The position numbers were made by a program, and so were the translations under genes. This document shows, in pieces, positions 62,037-62,931 of a DNA stretch of 62,931 nucleotides (position 1 is its first letter; the number at the start of each line of letters is the position of its first letter). The notes under the pieces were generated by a model that was not told the DNA's origin, did no database searches, and saw nothing but the letters and a program-made list of their open reading frames with translations. Source of the DNA: Nostocaceae cyanobacterium (GTDB lineage: Bacteria > Cyanobacteriota > Cyanobacteriia > Cyanobacteriales > Nostocaceae); contig JASJCY010000026.1 in NCBI GenBank assembly GCA_030065825.1, positions 1 through 62,931 of the forward strand. Reading direction: 5' to 3'.

Positions 62037-62810
62037 GTGCGATGGTAATAGTATCGGAGTAGGAAGCAAGAGCGAGATTTCAAGCCCAGATTTATATCGG
62101 TATTTAGTTATGAATCGATGCATATCTGGAGTGTCTATGGAACTAATTATTCTCAGAGTGCGATATTAATCGTAATAGTAGTAGGAAGTAAGAGGAAGAT
62201 TTCAAGCCCAGATTTATATCGGTATTTAGTTATGAATCGATGCATGTTTGGACTGTCGATGGAACTACTGCCTTCCTGCTATTAAATTACCGAAAAATTG
62301 TAGGCGCTTGTTGTAGCTTGCTTCCCCGCAGGGGTGGAACGAAAGCATATCGTTGGGTTTCGCTACCCTCCGGGAACACTTCGTATACGTTCAACCCAAC
62401 CTACGTTATGGGTAATCTTCTGCCAGGAAGGGAGTAGTTATTCTGGAACTGTAATAGACCTAGGCGTGAAAAAGAATGTTCCAGACGCGTTAGCAAAGCT
62501 CCTCTGAAAGAGGCAATTTCGCTTCTGGAACAAGGGTTTCGGGTAACGCATAATTAATTTCCACGCCTATGTCTAATAGTAATGGCAGTAGGGCAGGAAG
62601 CAAGAACGAGATTTCAAGTCCAGATTTATATCGATATTTAGTTATGAATCGATGCATATCTGGAGTGTCGATGGAACTAATTATTCTGAGAGTGCGATAT
62701 TAATCGTAATAGTAGTAGGAAGTAAGAGCAAGATTTCAAGTCCAGATATACATCGATATTTAGTTATGAATCGATGTATATCCGGGGTCTCGATAAAACT
62801 AGTGGTTTGT
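62037..62810. repeat. four copies of a 120-bp hairpin repeat, split by an insert
   Basis: Copies at about 62037-62157, 62158-62275, 62573-62691 and 62692-62810. Each has CCAGATTTATATCG-like and CGATGCATATCTGG-like arms around GTATTTAGTTATGAAT, plus AGTAGGAAGTAAGAG and GGAACTAATTATTCTGAGAG. The arms change together in copies 2 and 4. The second and third copies are separated by about 300 bp of other repeats (TAGCTTGCTTCCCCGCAGGG, AACCCAACCTACG, AGAATGTTCCAGACGCG). Confidence 0.8.
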
Positions 62811-62931
62811 CCCATAAAATATGATGGGGTTTCCATCACACCCACCTGGGACTATAAGTCCCAGTCTAATAGTCAAAGTCATATAAATATGACTATAAAA
62901 CTAGCCATCAAAACTAATGGGACAGACCACT
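62810..62931. mobile_element. MITE-like element with TAGTGGT(T/C)TGTCCCAT ends
   Basis: The left end AGTGGTTTGTCCCAT and the right end ATGGGACAGACCACT are inverted repeats. Inside are CTGGGACTATAAGTCCCAG and ATAGTCAAAGTCATATAAAT, TATGACTAT palindromes. The left border shows a TA. The right border is cut by the window end. It has no ORF. Confidence 0.7.

Overview
The window looks like chromosomal DNA of a filamentous, probably heterocyst-forming cyanobacterium. It carries genes for PsbQ, a high-light-inducible protein, CrtD, HemJ and a KaiB-domain protein. HIP1 octamers (GCGATCGC) are frequent, base composition is AT-rich, and intergenic DNA is dense with 7-8 bp tandem repeats and small palindromic repeats. 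About 49 protein genes, one gene relic and several candidate structured RNAs are supported. I recognised no rRNA, tRNA, CRISPR array, intact transposase or prophage.

Layout. 0.1-6.5 kb: M61 peptidase (-), DCC/DUF393 protein, small membrane proteins (TM2-SHOCT, a helix-hairpin-helix protein) and psbQ. 6.9-11.2 kb: glycine-oxidase-like flavoenzyme, alpha/beta hydrolase without the usual nucleophile, a broken antitoxin-like gene, hemJ and a DUF6671-like protein. 11.3-18.9 kb: secreted Arg-rich repeat protein, acyltransferase, an amino-acid ABC transporter made of an ATPase plus a fused binding-protein/permease, a hypothetical protein and a WD40 protein. 20-24.1 kb: hli, ald, KaiB-domain protein and pilT. 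25-33 kb: membrane protein with a structured leader, wecB, then a heme-oxygenase-like protein, an SMR exporter preceded by three tandem hairpins, a lone NMT1-type lipoprotein and a large sensor kinase. 33.7-36.3 kb: glgA and hemC. 36.6-40.4 kb: two related structured-RNA candidates flanking pentapeptide-repeat genes, and a small coiled-coil protein. 40.5-48.5 kb: CobT-like enzyme, DUF2232 protein, Crp/Fnr regulator and a 1506-aa Hsp70-like protein. 49.7-54.3 kb: sugar transferase, ABC sugar permease, MazF/UPF0175-like toxin-antitoxin pair, LapA-like protein, a 960-bp non-coding stretch with RNA-like folds, and a Cas4/RecB-like nuclease. 55-62 kb: crtD, a large helical-repeat membrane protein, hslO and purM. 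The right end has four copies of a ~120-bp hairpin repeat and a MITE-like element.

Most genes are single housekeeping or accessory units, not long operons. Clear functional pairs are the ABC transporter (overlapping genes), the toxin-antitoxin pair, probably lipoprotein + kinase, and possibly KaiB-domain protein + pilT.

The most interesting material lies between genes. (1) Two loci (36.6-36.8 and 39.8-40.0 kb) share a collinear set of short motifs and look like one structured-RNA family; on the minus strand they recall HEARO/omega RNA, but no IscB gene is present. (2) Three tandem hairpins sit directly before an SMR exporter. (3) A ~220-bp element occurs twice in inverted orientation, 31 kb apart. 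(4) Palindromic elements are nested inside one another, with a shared outer frame and different cores; some of them supply or abut the stop codons of neighbouring genes.
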